The notes: generated by a model from the letters alone, not told the origin. DNA of 48,503 bases from Prochlorococcus marinus XMU1410 (GCF_017696085.1 NZ_JAAORH010000002.1:1-48503); one strand, 5' to 3'. Positions 23,634-31,252 are shown, counted from the stretch's first letter. Made by a program: numbers and translations.

Positions 23634-23894
23634 ATGATAATGAGTAAATTTAAAGATAACTTTTCAAGTGAAAGCTTTTACCCAGATAGTAATTATTATC
23701 TTGACCAAGACAATGCTCCTAAAAAGGACCCAAATACAGAAGATCAAAGATCCAATATAGAGGGAAGTTTTGAATGGCCAAATACCTATTGGTTCATTGC
23801 TGAAAGAACAAATGGAAGGCTTGCAATGATAGGTTTCATGGCTGTCATTATCAACTACTCCTTGTTTGGATGGATAGCTTATCCAATCCTTTAA
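23634..23894 (+). CDS. hli: High-light-inducible protein (Hli), 86 aa
   Basis: The C-terminal helix contains the Hli/CAB signature ERTNGRLAMIGFMAVIINY with the chlorophyll-ligating Glu and Asn/Arg, followed by GWIAYPIL. The N-terminal 45 residues are a polar extension, longer than in the minimal Hli genes at 40763-41824. Hli proteins bind chlorophyll and carotenoids in the thylakoid and protect against light stress. ATG 23640 is an alternative start two codons later. Confidence 0.9.
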   Translation: MIMSKFKDNFSSESFYPDSNYYLDQDNAPKKDPNTEDQRSNIEGSFEWPNTYWFIAERTNGRLAMIGFMAVIINYSLFGWIAYPIL

Positions 23895-24037
23895 ATGAAT
23901 AAGTCTAATTTTGACAAAAAATTGGGTTAGATAAATATGCAACAAATTGGCTTAAATATGCTGCGTTTGTTATAACTGTATTTGATATTTTTTTGGCCAA
24001 TCAACTTAAACTTCCAATTACTTTTATTGACTTTTAA

Positions 24038-24760
24038 TTATTCATATGTTTTTGAGGAGTTTTCGAGTAATCTATTTAATTCCAAGAGTTCTTCTTTTGT
24101 AAGTTCTCTATATTTTCCTGTTGGCACGTCTAACTTAATATTCATAATTCTTACACGCTTTAATGATCGTACTCTATATCCTAATGCCTCACACATTCTT
24201 CTAATCTGACGGTTAAGTCCTTGTGTGAGTATTATTTTAAAATTTCTTGGACCCAATTGTTTTACGAAACAATTTTTAGTTATTGTGTCTAATATTTCAA
24301 CTCCATTACTCATACTTTGAATAAAGTCGCTATTAATAGGACGATTAACTTTTACAATATATTCTTTTTCATGATTATTTCTTGCTCTGAGTATTTTATT
24401 TACGATATCTCCATCACTAGTTAAGAAAATCAATCCCTCACTGAGCTTATCTAATCTCCCGATGGGGAAAATTCTTTTAGGGTATTTAATGAAATCTATG
24501 ACATTATTGGGTTCTACTTTTCTATCTGTTGTGCAAACAATTCCTACAGGTTTATTAAAGGCTAAGTATATGTTTTCTTGTCTCTTTGATTTTTCTATTC
24601 TTTGACCTTTAACTTCAACTTTGTCACTGTCTTCTACTTTAGTTCCAATTTCTGGAATTTTGCCATTAATGGTTACCTTCCCTTCTAGGATTAGTTTATC
24701 TGCTTCTCTTCTAGAACAATAACCGACTTCACTTAAATATTTATTTATTCTGGTAGCCAT
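24038..24760 (-). CDS. rluF: 23S rRNA pseudouridine synthase RluF-like, 240 aa
   Basis: An N-terminal S4 RNA-binding domain (MATRINKYLSEVGYCSRREAD) precedes the RsuA-family catalytic domain with Asp104 in PIGRLDKLSEGL. The segments NKILRARNNHEKEYIV and QGLNRQIRRMCEALGYRV are diagnostic of RluF (pseudouridine at position 2604, E. coli numbering) rather than RluB. It is a housekeeping-type gene among island microproteins. A shared 20-bp motif lies 53 bp upstream. Confidence 0.88.
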   Translation of the reverse strand: MATRINKYLSEVGYCSRREADKLILEGKVTINGKIPEIGTKVEDSDKVEVKGQRIEKSKRQENIYLAFNKPVGIVCTTDRKVEPNNVIDFIKYPKRIFPIGRLDKLSEGLIFLTSDGDIVNKILRARNNHEKEYIVKVNRPINSDFIQSMSNGVEILDTITKNCFVKQLGPRNFKIILTQGLNRQIRRMCEALGYRVRSLKRVRIMNIKLDVPTGKYRELTKEELLELNRLLENSSKTYE

Positions 24761-24813
24761 TTTTTATGTTTCATTTTTATCTGTACTAAAAAATAATTTA
24801 CTAAACTCCTAAT

Positions 24814-24833
24814 ATTTTAGATCGGATGTCAAT
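24814..24833 (-). promoter_or_regulatory. Shared 20-bp motif, copy 2 (upstream of rluF)
   Basis: ATTGACATCCGATCTAAAAT on the minus strand differs from copy 1 at three positions. Confidence 0.5.
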
Positions 24834-24909
24834 TTTAGTTCATATTCTCATTATTGAATCTCAGATTATTTTCATCAGTAATTTATACCGCACAGATCTA
24901 ACTCTCTTT

Positions 24910-25155
24910 TTAATTCCAATTTTTTTCAATTTTCCTCCATCCCTTAGAAAGTAATCTTTCATAAATTTCTCTAGCTAAATCTATTTCAACAGAAACTGTA
25001 TTTGTCATTACTGGTGGTTTGTTTTCTAATCCCCCCACTATTTTTCCAGTATCTATAAACATATATTCAAAAACTCCATCAATACTCTTATCGTTTTTCA
25101 TAAATCTTTTAACTTCTGACCTATTTGAATTAATCAACCAATATGATTTAGCCAT
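24910..25155 (-). CDS. DUF1651-like small protein, 81 aa
   Basis: The start MAKSYWLINSNRSEVKRFMKN and end DLAREIYERLLSKGWRKIEKNW fit the cyanobacterial DUF1651 pattern (W-L...RF...A...L...GW). Related ends occur at 27755 and 38972. Function unknown. Confidence 0.65.
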   Translation of the reverse strand: MAKSYWLINSNRSEVKRFMKNDKSIDGVFEYMFIDTGKIVGGLENKPPVMTNTVSVEIDLAREIYERLLSKGWRKIEKNWN

Positions 25156-25187
25156 TAATCTAACCTTAGAATTAGTAAGCTTTCCAT

Positions 25188-25826
25188 TTAAAACAAACTC
25201 ATTTGATCAGTTTCTTTTTTCTTTACATCCTCTACTAGCCAACCATGAGGGGACCAACTCATCATGATTGCGAATAATCCTCTTAATTCATCTGCATCTT
25301 TAGCTTGCTCTGTCCATTGTTCCTCATATCCATTAGGAACGATCACAGGCATGCGATGATGTAAAGGTTTAATTAAATCATTTGGTTCAGTTGTTAAAAC
25401 GCAGCAACTCTCAAGTTCTGCTCCATCTGGTGAAGTCCACTTACTCCAAATTCCGCCCAACCAAAAAGTCTCATAATTAGATTTTCGAACACGATATTTT
25501 TTTTCAAAAAAACCGCTCGCAGGTATTAGGCACCTTCTATGTTTCCAACTTCCACTAAACAATTTTTTTTCTTCTACAGTCTCTGACCTTGCATTAAATG
25601 GTCTTGGTCTCTCTTTATCAAATGGATCTCTGGCCCAAGGAGAAATAAAGCCCCATTTCATAAAAGTAGTTTTAATTCTTCCTTCGTTTTTAATTACAAG
25701 AACAGGATCATTAGGTCTTATTAAACTTTGAGTTTCATATTTAGAATCAAGTCCACTTGGATAGTCTTGTTTCAAAACCTTTGGCAACTTCTCAAATTTA
25801 GTTTTCAGCTCAAATCTACCGCACAT
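25188..25826 (-). CDS. SRAP-domain protein (YedK/HMCES), 212 aa
   Basis: The invariant MCGRF start leaves Cys2 to become the N-terminal nucleophile that crosslinks to abasic sites in single-stranded DNA. Asn78 (FNARSE), Glu108 (ASGFFEKK) and His156 (HHRMP) complete the active site. The protein shields abasic sites at replication forks by a thiazolidine DNA-protein crosslink. Unusually it ends in QMSLF, which fits the QLxLF-type beta-clamp-binding motif. A shared 20-bp motif lies 51 bp upstream. Confidence 0.92.
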   Translation of the reverse strand: MCGRFELKTKFEKLPKVLKQDYPSGLDSKYETQSLIRPNDPVLVIKNEGRIKTTFMKWGFISPWARDPFDKERPRPFNARSETVEEKKLFSGSWKHRRCLIPASGFFEKKYRVRKSNYETFWLGGIWSKWTSPDGAELESCCVLTTEPNDLIKPLHHRMPVIVPNGYEEQWTEQAKDADELRGLFAIMMSWSPHGWLVEDVKKKETDQMSLF

Positions 25827-25876
25827 TGATTTTTAAAATATTTTTAAACTCACTAAAAAAACAGTAAATTTACCTT

Positions 25877-25896
25877 ATTTTAGATCTACTTTCAGT
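25877..25896 (-). promoter_or_regulatory. Shared 20-bp motif, copy 3 (upstream of SRAP gene)
   Basis: ACTGAAAGTAGATCTAAAAT on the minus strand keeps the GATCTAAAAT core and a diverged TTGACA part. Confidence 0.45.
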
Positions 25897-26015
25897 TTTC
25901 TCAAATAAAAAGCAATTTTTTTGATCGTAGAAAGTTTTTTATCCAAATAATTAAAAGAAAATATAGATATTGAAAAGCTCCCTCAAATTTGATTTGAATG
26001 TTTCAAACTTGAGTT

Positions 26016-26162
26016 ATGAAAGATCCTATCCTTTATTTATCTATGTTATTGGGACTCGGAGGAGTTTATGTATTAATCTCCTCCTTCCATGATGATGATG
26101 ATGGTGATGATGATGGAGAAAAATATATTTATAGTCGCGAACATCTTAATTTAGCGAGATAG
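26016..26162 (+). CDS. Single-pass microprotein with an aspartate run, 48 aa
   Basis: A membrane helix (ILYLSMLLGLGGVYVLISS) is followed by FHDDDDGDDDGEKY, a His/Asp cluster that could bind divalent cations, then a basic end. Frame from ATG 26016 to TAG 26160. The stretch 26163-26409 shows no gene. Confidence 0.55.
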   Translation: MKDPILYLSMLLGLGGVYVLISSFHDDDDGDDDGEKYIYSREHLNLAR

Positions 26163-26409
26163 TTTATTTGTTTATAAAAACACATTATCTTCAAAAAGTT
26201 TCTTGAAAAAGATGCTCCTACTGAAAATAGTTATACAGGAGTAACGTAAATATTGTCTTTCTTTGCAAGATTAACCTAAACATTGTATTAATTTTTAAAT
26301 TAGATTGTTGGTCCTCTATCCGTATATGTTTGTGCCTTAAACCGTACATTTTTATTAGTCGATTAATAACATGCCTAGTTAGAACTTAGTGGTATTAAAG
26401 ATAAATTAA

Positions 26410-26595
26410 ATGCCTGCAACACCAATAAAATCATGTAATAAATATGTTTTGAGTTACAAAGATTCAACTAATAAGACACATGAAGTTGGCTTCTACGCCC
26501 GCGATGCATACGATTGCCTAATGCTTGCGAGAGAATTCAACACTTACATACATGACAATCCAGGATCTGTAATCAGAATCCAACAAAAATTTTGA
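26410..26595 (+). CDS. Small conserved-looking protein, 61 aa
   Basis: Reads as a compact beta-beta-alpha-beta fold: KYVLSYKDSTNKTHEVGFYA, then DAYDCLMLAREFNTYIHDNP, then SVIRIQQKF. It is the first gene of a pair with 26607, 11 bp later. Function unknown. Confidence 0.65.
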   Translation: MPATPIKSCNKYVLSYKDSTNKTHEVGFYARDAYDCLMLAREFNTYIHDNPGSVIRIQQKF

Positions 26596-26606
26596 GGAAA
26601 TTAATT

Positions 26607-26771
26607 ATGAATTTAAAAAGATCACCATTCGCAATTCAAGATAAAAATTCAAGAGATCTTGATAATGCAAAAGATTATCCAACAATTGCAGATTTAATGA
26701 GAGAACAGAAAGTTCCACAAGATTACGCAAATACAGTTCACCATCGTAGAGATTTAGACTCTCTCGGTTAG
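26607..26771 (+). CDS. Microprotein, 54 aa
   Basis: ATG 26607, preceded by GAGGAAA, to TAG 26769. The product is hydrophilic, with DNAKDYPTIADLMREQKVPQ and ANTVHHRRDLDSLG. Probably co-transcribed with the 26410 gene. No family recognised. Confidence 0.6.
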   Translation: MNLKRSPFAIQDKNSRDLDNAKDYPTIADLMREQKVPQDYANTVHHRRDLDSLG

Positions 26772-26839
26772 TTTACGAGAATGGCTATTTACTAATTTTT
26801 AAAAATTAACAATTATGATTTACGCGATCTTCGATTAAT

Positions 26840-27007
26840 TCATAAGATAATTTTTTCTTCCTCAAGTTTTTTTTTAAGCTCTATGGGCATATATGCAATA
26901 TCTTTTTTTATTGCATTAATGGCATCTCTATACTTTTCAGGTTCAGCTAAAAGCGCTTTTATCAAATTGTATTGACTTTCAATTTCTTTAGAAGAAAATT
27001 TTCCCAT
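26840..27007 (-). CDS. Helical microprotein, 55 aa
   Basis: ATG 27007 to TGA 26840. Charged, helical sequence with SQYNLIKALLAEPEKYRDAI and IPIELKKKLEEEK-like end. Soluble; unknown function. Confidence 0.55.
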   Translation of the reverse strand: MGKFSSKEIESQYNLIKALLAEPEKYRDAINAIKKDIAYMPIELKKKLEEEKIIL

Positions 27008-27066
27008 AAAAAATATGTACTACCCTTTTATATTAAATCAACAGTCAAACAAAAAAAGATTAACTA

Positions 27067-27378
27067 TTAGTTAGACGCTGCTGCAATTTCTTTATGGACG
27101 GAAAGAAATTCTTTATCCGTTAGAACTGGCGTAACTTCAATTTCTACCCCAAAATTATCGACCCAGATACTACTCCATTTCCAAATGTTCTGATGATTTG
27201 AAGATTCAACTATTGCCCAACCATTAGCTCCCTCAGGATTTACTACTCGATTAAGAACTTTAAAACCATCAAATTCATCACCTTCGCATCCTCCTTCAAC
27301 AAAACCCGCAAAAGCTTCGGCCCCTTGCATATGACTTTCTTGATCTGGGAATTGCCAGTGAACGATGTAAGTTTGCAT
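27067..27378 (-). CDS. DUF3303-like protein, 103 aa
   Basis: The start MQTYIVHWQFPDQESHMQGA, middle GANGWAIVESSNHQNIWKWS and end GVEIEVTPVLTDKEFLSV match the DUF3303 layout with a longer loop. It is the most divergent of the three paralogues in this window. Confidence 0.7.
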   Translation of the reverse strand: MQTYIVHWQFPDQESHMQGAEAFAGFVEGGCEGDEFDGFKVLNRVVNPEGANGWAIVESSNHQNIWKWSSIWVDNFGVEIEVTPVLTDKEFLSVHKEIAAASN

Positions 27379-27499
27379 GAATAAAATTATTTTTTTAATT
27401 ATTAATTATCGAATTTAAAAATTAAATAAAAAGTCTTTAAACACTAATTAAAAAGAGCTTAAGCCTAAAAGGAAAAATATCAAAAAAAAAGACTCTTAC

Positions 27500-27672
27500 G
27501 AGCCTAGGTGATGGGGACTCCTATAATGACAAATTAAACAGAAACAAACAACCCCATCAATAGGTAATTTTAAATACTTACAAACACCATATGTAGTGCT
27601 AAGATTTTAAAAAGGCTGGGTGATGGGGATTATCCCGCTTTTTGATTGGGCGAAGCTAACGCCCTTTTTTTT
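27500..27672 (+). ncRNA. Candidate structured small RNA ending in an intrinsic terminator
   Basis: GGTGATGGGGA occurs twice (27507-27517 and 27619-27629). Between them ACCCCATCAATAGG (27551-27564) can pair with the first copy (CCTAGGTGATGGGG). The second copy runs into a GGGATTATCCC palindrome and the terminator at 27648-27672. No protein frame explains this 375-bp gap (27379-27754). The family is not recognised. Confidence 0.5.
27648..27672 (+). terminator. Intrinsic terminator
   Basis: GGGCG-(AAGCTAA)-CGCCC followed by eight T. Confidence 0.9.
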
Positions 27673-27754
27673 GGAAAAATTTACTTTAATCAATAAAGCC
27701 AGGTCGAGGATTAAAGTATTTGAACCTTTTTAAGATAGTTCTAAAAACTCTTCT

Positions 27755-27931
27755 ATGATTGATGCAATTTTAATCTCTTATGGTTGTGTTTTTAAGCGAT
27801 CAAGTAAGCCAGTTATGAAAGGCTCTAGGGTTGAATCTATCGAAGAAGCGAGAAACGAATATAAAAAACTATTGGAGGAAGGGTGGGAAAAAACTTATAG
27901 ATTCAATAGTTTTTTTAAAAAAAATGGTTGA
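27755..27931 (+). CDS. DUF1651-like microprotein, 58 aa
   Basis: ATG 27755 to TGA 27929. The segment SIEEARNEYKKLLEEGWEKT resembles the C-terminal helix and GW motif of the 24910 protein. The N-terminal part contains the basic segment VFKRSSKPVMKGSR. Function unknown. Confidence 0.6.
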   Translation: MIDAILISYGCVFKRSSKPVMKGSRVESIEEARNEYKKLLEEGWEKTYRFNSFFKKNG

Positions 27932-28003
27932 TAGGTACTTTACCTAAAATTTGACATTATTAAAAATTAATTGCTAGATAAGCTTCAGAATGGAAGATTG
28001 AAC

Positions 28004-28171
28004 ATGAAAAAAGACATTTATTCAAATATTAAAGATTCCGATGCTTTGGAAAGTTTTTTTGAATGTATAACTTCTTGTAGCATCAATAGTGAGGGAGTAG
28101 ATTGTACAACAGGATGTTATTTAAAACATTTAGAACCAAACAATATCGATTTCCCTTTAAAATTTTCATAA
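28004..28171 (+). CDS. Cysteine-containing microprotein, 55 aa
   Basis: I use ATG 28004 rather than an upstream TTG at 27971. Four cysteines fall in FECITSCSINSEGVDCTTGC, a C-x3-C-x8-C-x3-C pattern that might bind metal or form disulfides. It has no signal peptide. Family not recognised. Confidence 0.6.
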   Translation: MKKDIYSNIKDSDALESFFECITSCSINSEGVDCTTGCYLKHLEPNNIDFPLKFS

Positions 28172-28204
28172 GCAAAGCTTATTGATAATTGTTATATTTC
28201 ATTG

Positions 28205-28282
28205 ATGTTATTTCCACCTCCTCAAGTTATTTTTGGTCTATTGCTTTTATCTATAGCAGTAGTTCTCATTTGGGATATTTAG
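28205..28282 (+). CDS. Possible membrane mini-protein, 25 aa
   Basis: MLFPPPQVIFGLLLLSIAVV and LIWDI form a single hydrophobic helix after a PPP turn, similar in size and shape to photosynthetic mini-subunits but not identified with any. Confidence 0.35.
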   Translation: MLFPPPQVIFGLLLLSIAVVLIWDI

Positions 28283-28322
28283 ATACAATCCTTTTGGAGA
28301 AGACGAAGACGGAATTTAATCT

Positions 28323-28439
28323 TCAACTAGGAAGCTGATTGGTAGGTGGTGCATGAAATTGCCGTTTCTTTCTTTTGAGTCTTTTGTAAGCGACTAAAGA
28401 GCCTAATAATAACAATGTAATAGCTATTGAGTTAATCAT
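28323..28439 (-). CDS. Single-pass microprotein, 38 aa
   Basis: A membrane helix (SIAITLLLLGSLVAY) is followed by a strongly basic stretch (KRLKRKKRQFH) and PPTNQLPS. Positive-inside topology is clear. Function unknown. Confidence 0.45.
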   Translation of the reverse strand: MINSIAITLLLLGSLVAYKRLKRKKRQFHAPPTNQLPS

Positions 28440-28617
28440 ATCAAGTAGTTTTATATATATAAAAACAAATATGTCCTAAATATCAATGATTAAAGTAATT
28501 TTTTTTAGTGAATAATTATGGATTATTTTTTAATATTTAGCTTTGACATTAGGTACCCAAAACAACCAAGAGAAAATGCTTATCTAAAAAATGTAATTTC
28601 TCTGCAATAAGAATAAA

Positions 28618-28722
28618 TCACTTTTTCTTATTTCTCATTTGATATTGCAGAACAGCTTTTAGATGTTGTACTTCTTTTTCTAAAGTCTCAATTCTTTTTT
28701 CTAGTTCTTCATTAGTTGCCAT
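28618..28722 (-). CDS. Short coiled-coil protein, 34 aa
   Basis: MATNEELEKRIETLEKEVQH continues into LKAVLQYQMRNKKK, a clean heptad coiled coil. ATG 28722 to TGA 28618. A dimerising accessory peptide is possible. Confidence 0.45.
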   Translation of the reverse strand: MATNEELEKRIETLEKEVQHLKAVLQYQMRNKKK

Positions 28723-28866
28723 ATTTTATAAAGATAAATTCATTCATATTTATACTATTAAAAAACGACTTATTACCCATAGTAAATGGCTAATAAGTAA
28801 TAGAACCTATTGATGTGCATAATCTCTCTAGATAAATTATGCAGAGTACAAATTTAGGGGTAATTT

Positions 28867-29010
28867 ATGAGTGGAGATTATGAGACACTAGAAATAAATC
28901 AACCTAAAATTACATATCTCCAGAAAAGATCCGAAAATAATTCAGAATGGTTAGATGAATTAATCAACCAAATTGAAGATATGAAAAACAATATATCCAA
29001 ATCTGCTTAA
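28867..29010 (+). CDS. Microprotein, 47 aa (first of a coupled series)
   Basis: ATG 28867 to TAA 29008. Hydrophilic, with NNSEWLDELINQIEDMKNNI as a helical end. Its stop overlaps the next start by one base (TAATG). Confidence 0.55.
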   Translation: MSGDYETLEINQPKITYLQKRSENNSEWLDELINQIEDMKNNISKSA

Positions 29011-29126
29011 TGACAGAAAAAGAGCTGAAGGAATTAGAGAAATTTGCAACAGAAAATGGATACAATGACGAGCTAAAAGATATATATTTAAGGGAAGTTA
29101 TTGACAGAAATAAAGAATACGAATGA
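29010..29126 (+). CDS. Microprotein, 38 aa (coupled series)
   Basis: MTEKELKELEKFATENGYND and the end LREVIDRNKEYE form an acidic helix pair. It overlaps both neighbours (TAATG before, ATGA after). Confidence 0.5.
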   Translation: MTEKELKELEKFATENGYNDELKDIYLREVIDRNKEYE

Positions 29127-29353
29127 GATCTAATTTTCGACCAAACATTCGACTTGCTACAAACATTCTTTTAGTTGTTGGTACTTTTACAATTACTTTA
29201 AGGATTACTCCAATATCGCAGGTATATAAGGAAAAAAATTTATGTATTAAATATTTAAAACATCAAATAGATCGAGACAAACTTATCAAAAGACTAAAAA
29301 TAGTTAAACAAGCAAACCCATCTAGTATTTGTGAATCTATCCTCAAAAGTTAA
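29123..29353 (+). CDS. Small membrane protein, 76 aa (coupled series)
   Basis: An arginine-rich start, then one hydrophobic segment (ATNILLVVGTFTITLRI), then a basic soluble tail with two cysteines (LCIKYLKHQ and SSICESILKS). The start overlaps the previous stop. Family unknown. Confidence 0.6.
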   Translation: MRSNFRPNIRLATNILLVVGTFTITLRITPISQVYKEKNLCIKYLKHQIDRDKLIKRLKIVKQANPSSICESILKS

Positions 29354-29355
29354 AA

Positions 29356-29577
29356 ATGCGTATTATTCTTAGACATTTTAAATTTTTTATTTTTTTGTAT
29401 TTCTTATCTCTAAATTTCAATAATTATTCTCTTGCACATATGAGGGGTACATTTCTTTCTGAGGAGGAAGCTGAAAAAAGGGCTTTAGAACTTGGTTGCG
29501 AAGGAATACATAAGAATCAAGATAAATGGATGCCATGCAAAAACGAAAAAGAATTACATATATATTTGAGGAAATAG
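29356..29577 (+). CDS. Secreted DUF3721 protein, 73 aa
   Basis: A signal peptide (residues 1-27, FKFFIFLYFLSLNF, cleavage near SLA-HM) precedes the DUF3721 core: MRGTFLSEEEAEKRALELGC and GIHKNQDKWMPC. The two cysteines and conserved W-M-P-C end are typical. Function unknown. It sits 2 bp after the previous gene and directly abuts the next, in a five-gene operon. Confidence 0.85.
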   Translation: MRIILRHFKFFIFLYFLSLNFNNYSLAHMRGTFLSEEEAEKRALELGCEGIHKNQDKWMPCKNEKELHIYLRK

Positions 29578-29838
29578 ATGGAAAAATTAAAAACAAATCA
29601 GAGAAAAATTCACAGAAAAATAACCGCAATTTCAGCAATCCCCTTACTAATTACTATTGTATCTGGGACTATTTATAGTACTCTTCAACCATTAGGAGTA
29701 GATGCTTTTTGGTTAATAAAATGGCATACGGGTAATTTTGGCATTATTAATTTGCAACCTTTTTACTCGATATTTCTTGGTATAGCTTCAATAATCTCAA
29801 TAATATCTGGCGTTAAACTATTACAACAAAAATCTTAG
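29578..29838 (+). CDS. Two-helix membrane protein, PepSY-TM-like, 86 aa
   Basis: RKIHRKITAISAIPLLITIV and LQPFYSIFLGIASIISIISG are membrane helices. The His in the first and the KWHTG between them recall PepSY-associated or cytochrome b561-like mini-proteins that can bind haem. It starts right after the DUF3721 stop, which implies a joint role at the membrane. The assignment is tentative. Confidence 0.65.
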   Translation: MEKLKTNQRKIHRKITAISAIPLLITIVSGTIYSTLQPLGVDAFWLIKWHTGNFGIINLQPFYSIFLGIASIISIISGVKLLQQKS

Positions 29839-29865
29839 ATATATTCTAAGCCAACCAAAATCTAA

Positions 29866-30063
29866 CTAATTAATACTATTTGCGCCTCCACTTACTAAAA
29901 AAATTATCGCTCCTAGTGCCATTGTTGTTACACCCATATAAGGGTATTTCTTAATTCTTGATTTAGTAATTGGAAGCCATGAAAGGTATCTATCAGACTT
30001 ATTTAATTCATTTTTTTGTCTAGGTGGCAATCCTAATTCTTCTCTTCTTTTAGCTTCGCCCAT
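29866..30063 (-). CDS. DUF2839-family protein, 65 aa
   Basis: The opening MGEAKRREELGLPPRQK is the signature of DUF2839. A single membrane helix (MGVTTMALGAIIFLVSGG) lies at the end. A second member is at 32271-32486. Function unknown. Confidence 0.85.
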   Translation of the reverse strand: MGEAKRREELGLPPRQKNELNKSDRYLSWLPITKSRIKKYPYMGVTTMALGAIIFLVSGGANSIN

Positions 30064-30169
30064 AATCTTAAATTTGTTTATATATCAATATTAAAAATTA
30101 TGTTCTACACCTGCGAGTTAACTTTATTAAAAACAGAGGTCCTTTATAGATAAACAAATTATTTAAAAT

Positions 30170-30391
30170 TTATTTAGCCTTCTTTAAATATAGATTCTTT
30201 GTATTTGCCTGATCTGATGTAAATAACAAAATTAATATAGTTCCAACTAGAAATGAAAAAATCATTGTCAAACCAACAACTTCAACCATTTCACTAGGCA
30301 GATAATTTAGAAACATAATCAATAGATCTCTTATTTTAAACTTAGCAATTGTATTTTTTATGTAAAGTAAGTATTCCTTCTTAAATTTCAA
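30170..30391 (-). CDS. Single-pass membrane protein, 73 aa
   Basis: A basic helical N-terminus, then VVGLTMIFSFLVGTILILLF as a membrane helix, then a short basic tail. Not recognised. Confidence 0.6.
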   Translation of the reverse strand: MKFKKEYLLYIKNTIAKFKIRDLLIMFLNYLPSEMVEVVGLTMIFSFLVGTILILLFTSDQANTKNLYLKKAK

Positions 30392-30470
30392 AAAGAACTT
30401 TCTGAGACTTTTTAATCTTTATTTATTTTTATTTGCGGGATAAAACCAGTTCTAGACGATCACAATTTTC

Positions 30471-30761
30471 TTACTTTGCTATTCCAATTTTCTTAAGCAA
30501 TTTCAGGTAAGGCAAGGCCCAATTACCAAATGTAAAAGAGATTGTCGTATTTTTTGTAGTTGGTAATAATGTTTTAGAACGTGTAGACGCTAATTTAGAA
30601 AATATTTTAATAGTCTCTGCTTCTAGATTATCCATATACAATTTTTTTTGAACACCTCGATCTTTATTTTGGGGCAAATAATTCTCTATAAACCATAAAA
30701 CTTGATCTAAATTTGATTTATTAGGTGAGGTTTTAATTTGTTTATTTTTCTCTTTAAACAT
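30471..30761 (-). CDS. Small soluble protein, 96 aa, unknown
   Basis: Polar and lysine-rich with a possible helix (NLDQVLWFIENYLPQNKDRG) and a threonine-rich strand region (KNTTISFTFGNWALPYLK). No known domain. Confidence 0.55.
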   Translation of the reverse strand: MFKEKNKQIKTSPNKSNLDQVLWFIENYLPQNKDRGVQKKLYMDNLEAETIKIFSKLASTRSKTLLPTTKNTTISFTFGNWALPYLKLLKKIGIAK

Positions 30762-30906
30762 ATTTGTTTACCTCTTAATTACTGAATTAAATTTGCCATT
30801 TATATAATTTAAATCAATAGTAAAAGCATCAAAATTATGTTGTTTTTAATAATCGATAATCGAAAAAATAAATTAATAATTACTTTGTTTTTATAAAAAT
30901 AAAAAA

Positions 30907-30929
30907 AGAGAGGGCTAAAACCCCCTCTT
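30907..30929 (-). terminator. Terminator after the 30954 gene (minus strand)
   Basis: AGAGGG/CCCTCT stem, followed on the minus strand by seven T (plus-strand A7 at 30901-30907). Confidence 0.8.
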
Positions 30930-30953
30930 AATTGATCAGTTTCAAAAAAGAAT

Positions 30954-31124
30954 TTAATTTTTTGAGTCTTTCAATTTCATTTCTTTTTGTGTTTTCCTGA
31001 TTCTTTCTTCAAAGACGGATCTTCTGTATGGAGTAACTTCTCCACTTTTAGTAGCCAAAATTTGGGCTTCATATAGCCTATTGGCTCTTTTGATTTTTTC
31101 TCTTATTTGTAAGAGGTTATTCAT
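30954..31124 (-). CDS. Duplicated basic microprotein, copy 2, 56 aa
   Basis: Begins MNNLLQIREKIKRANRLYEA and aligns without gaps over 56 residues with the protein at 18036-18206. The shared TKxGEVTPYRxSVFExRI core and conservative substitutions indicate selection. Its own leader (31125-31252) is conserved too, so gene and leader were copied as a unit. Confidence 0.75.
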   Translation of the reverse strand: MNNLLQIREKIKRANRLYEAQILATKSGEVTPYRRSVFEERIRKTQKEMKLKDSKN

Positions 31125-31252
31125 GGTCTTTTGCAGTTAATGAGAATCCCGTTCCCTACTCCCATTTCATGCGTCCAGAGATATAAACTTGGATGAACGT
31201 TAGTGAACGATAACATCTTTAAAAAAATTCCGCGAGAGTAATTTTTACTAAA
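31125..31252 (-). promoter_or_regulatory. Conserved leader of copy 2
   Basis: On the minus strand this contains ACTCTCGC, ACGTTCATCCAA, CTGGACGCATGA and AGGGAACGGGATTCTCATTA in the same order and spacing as at 17908-18035. Confidence 0.65.
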
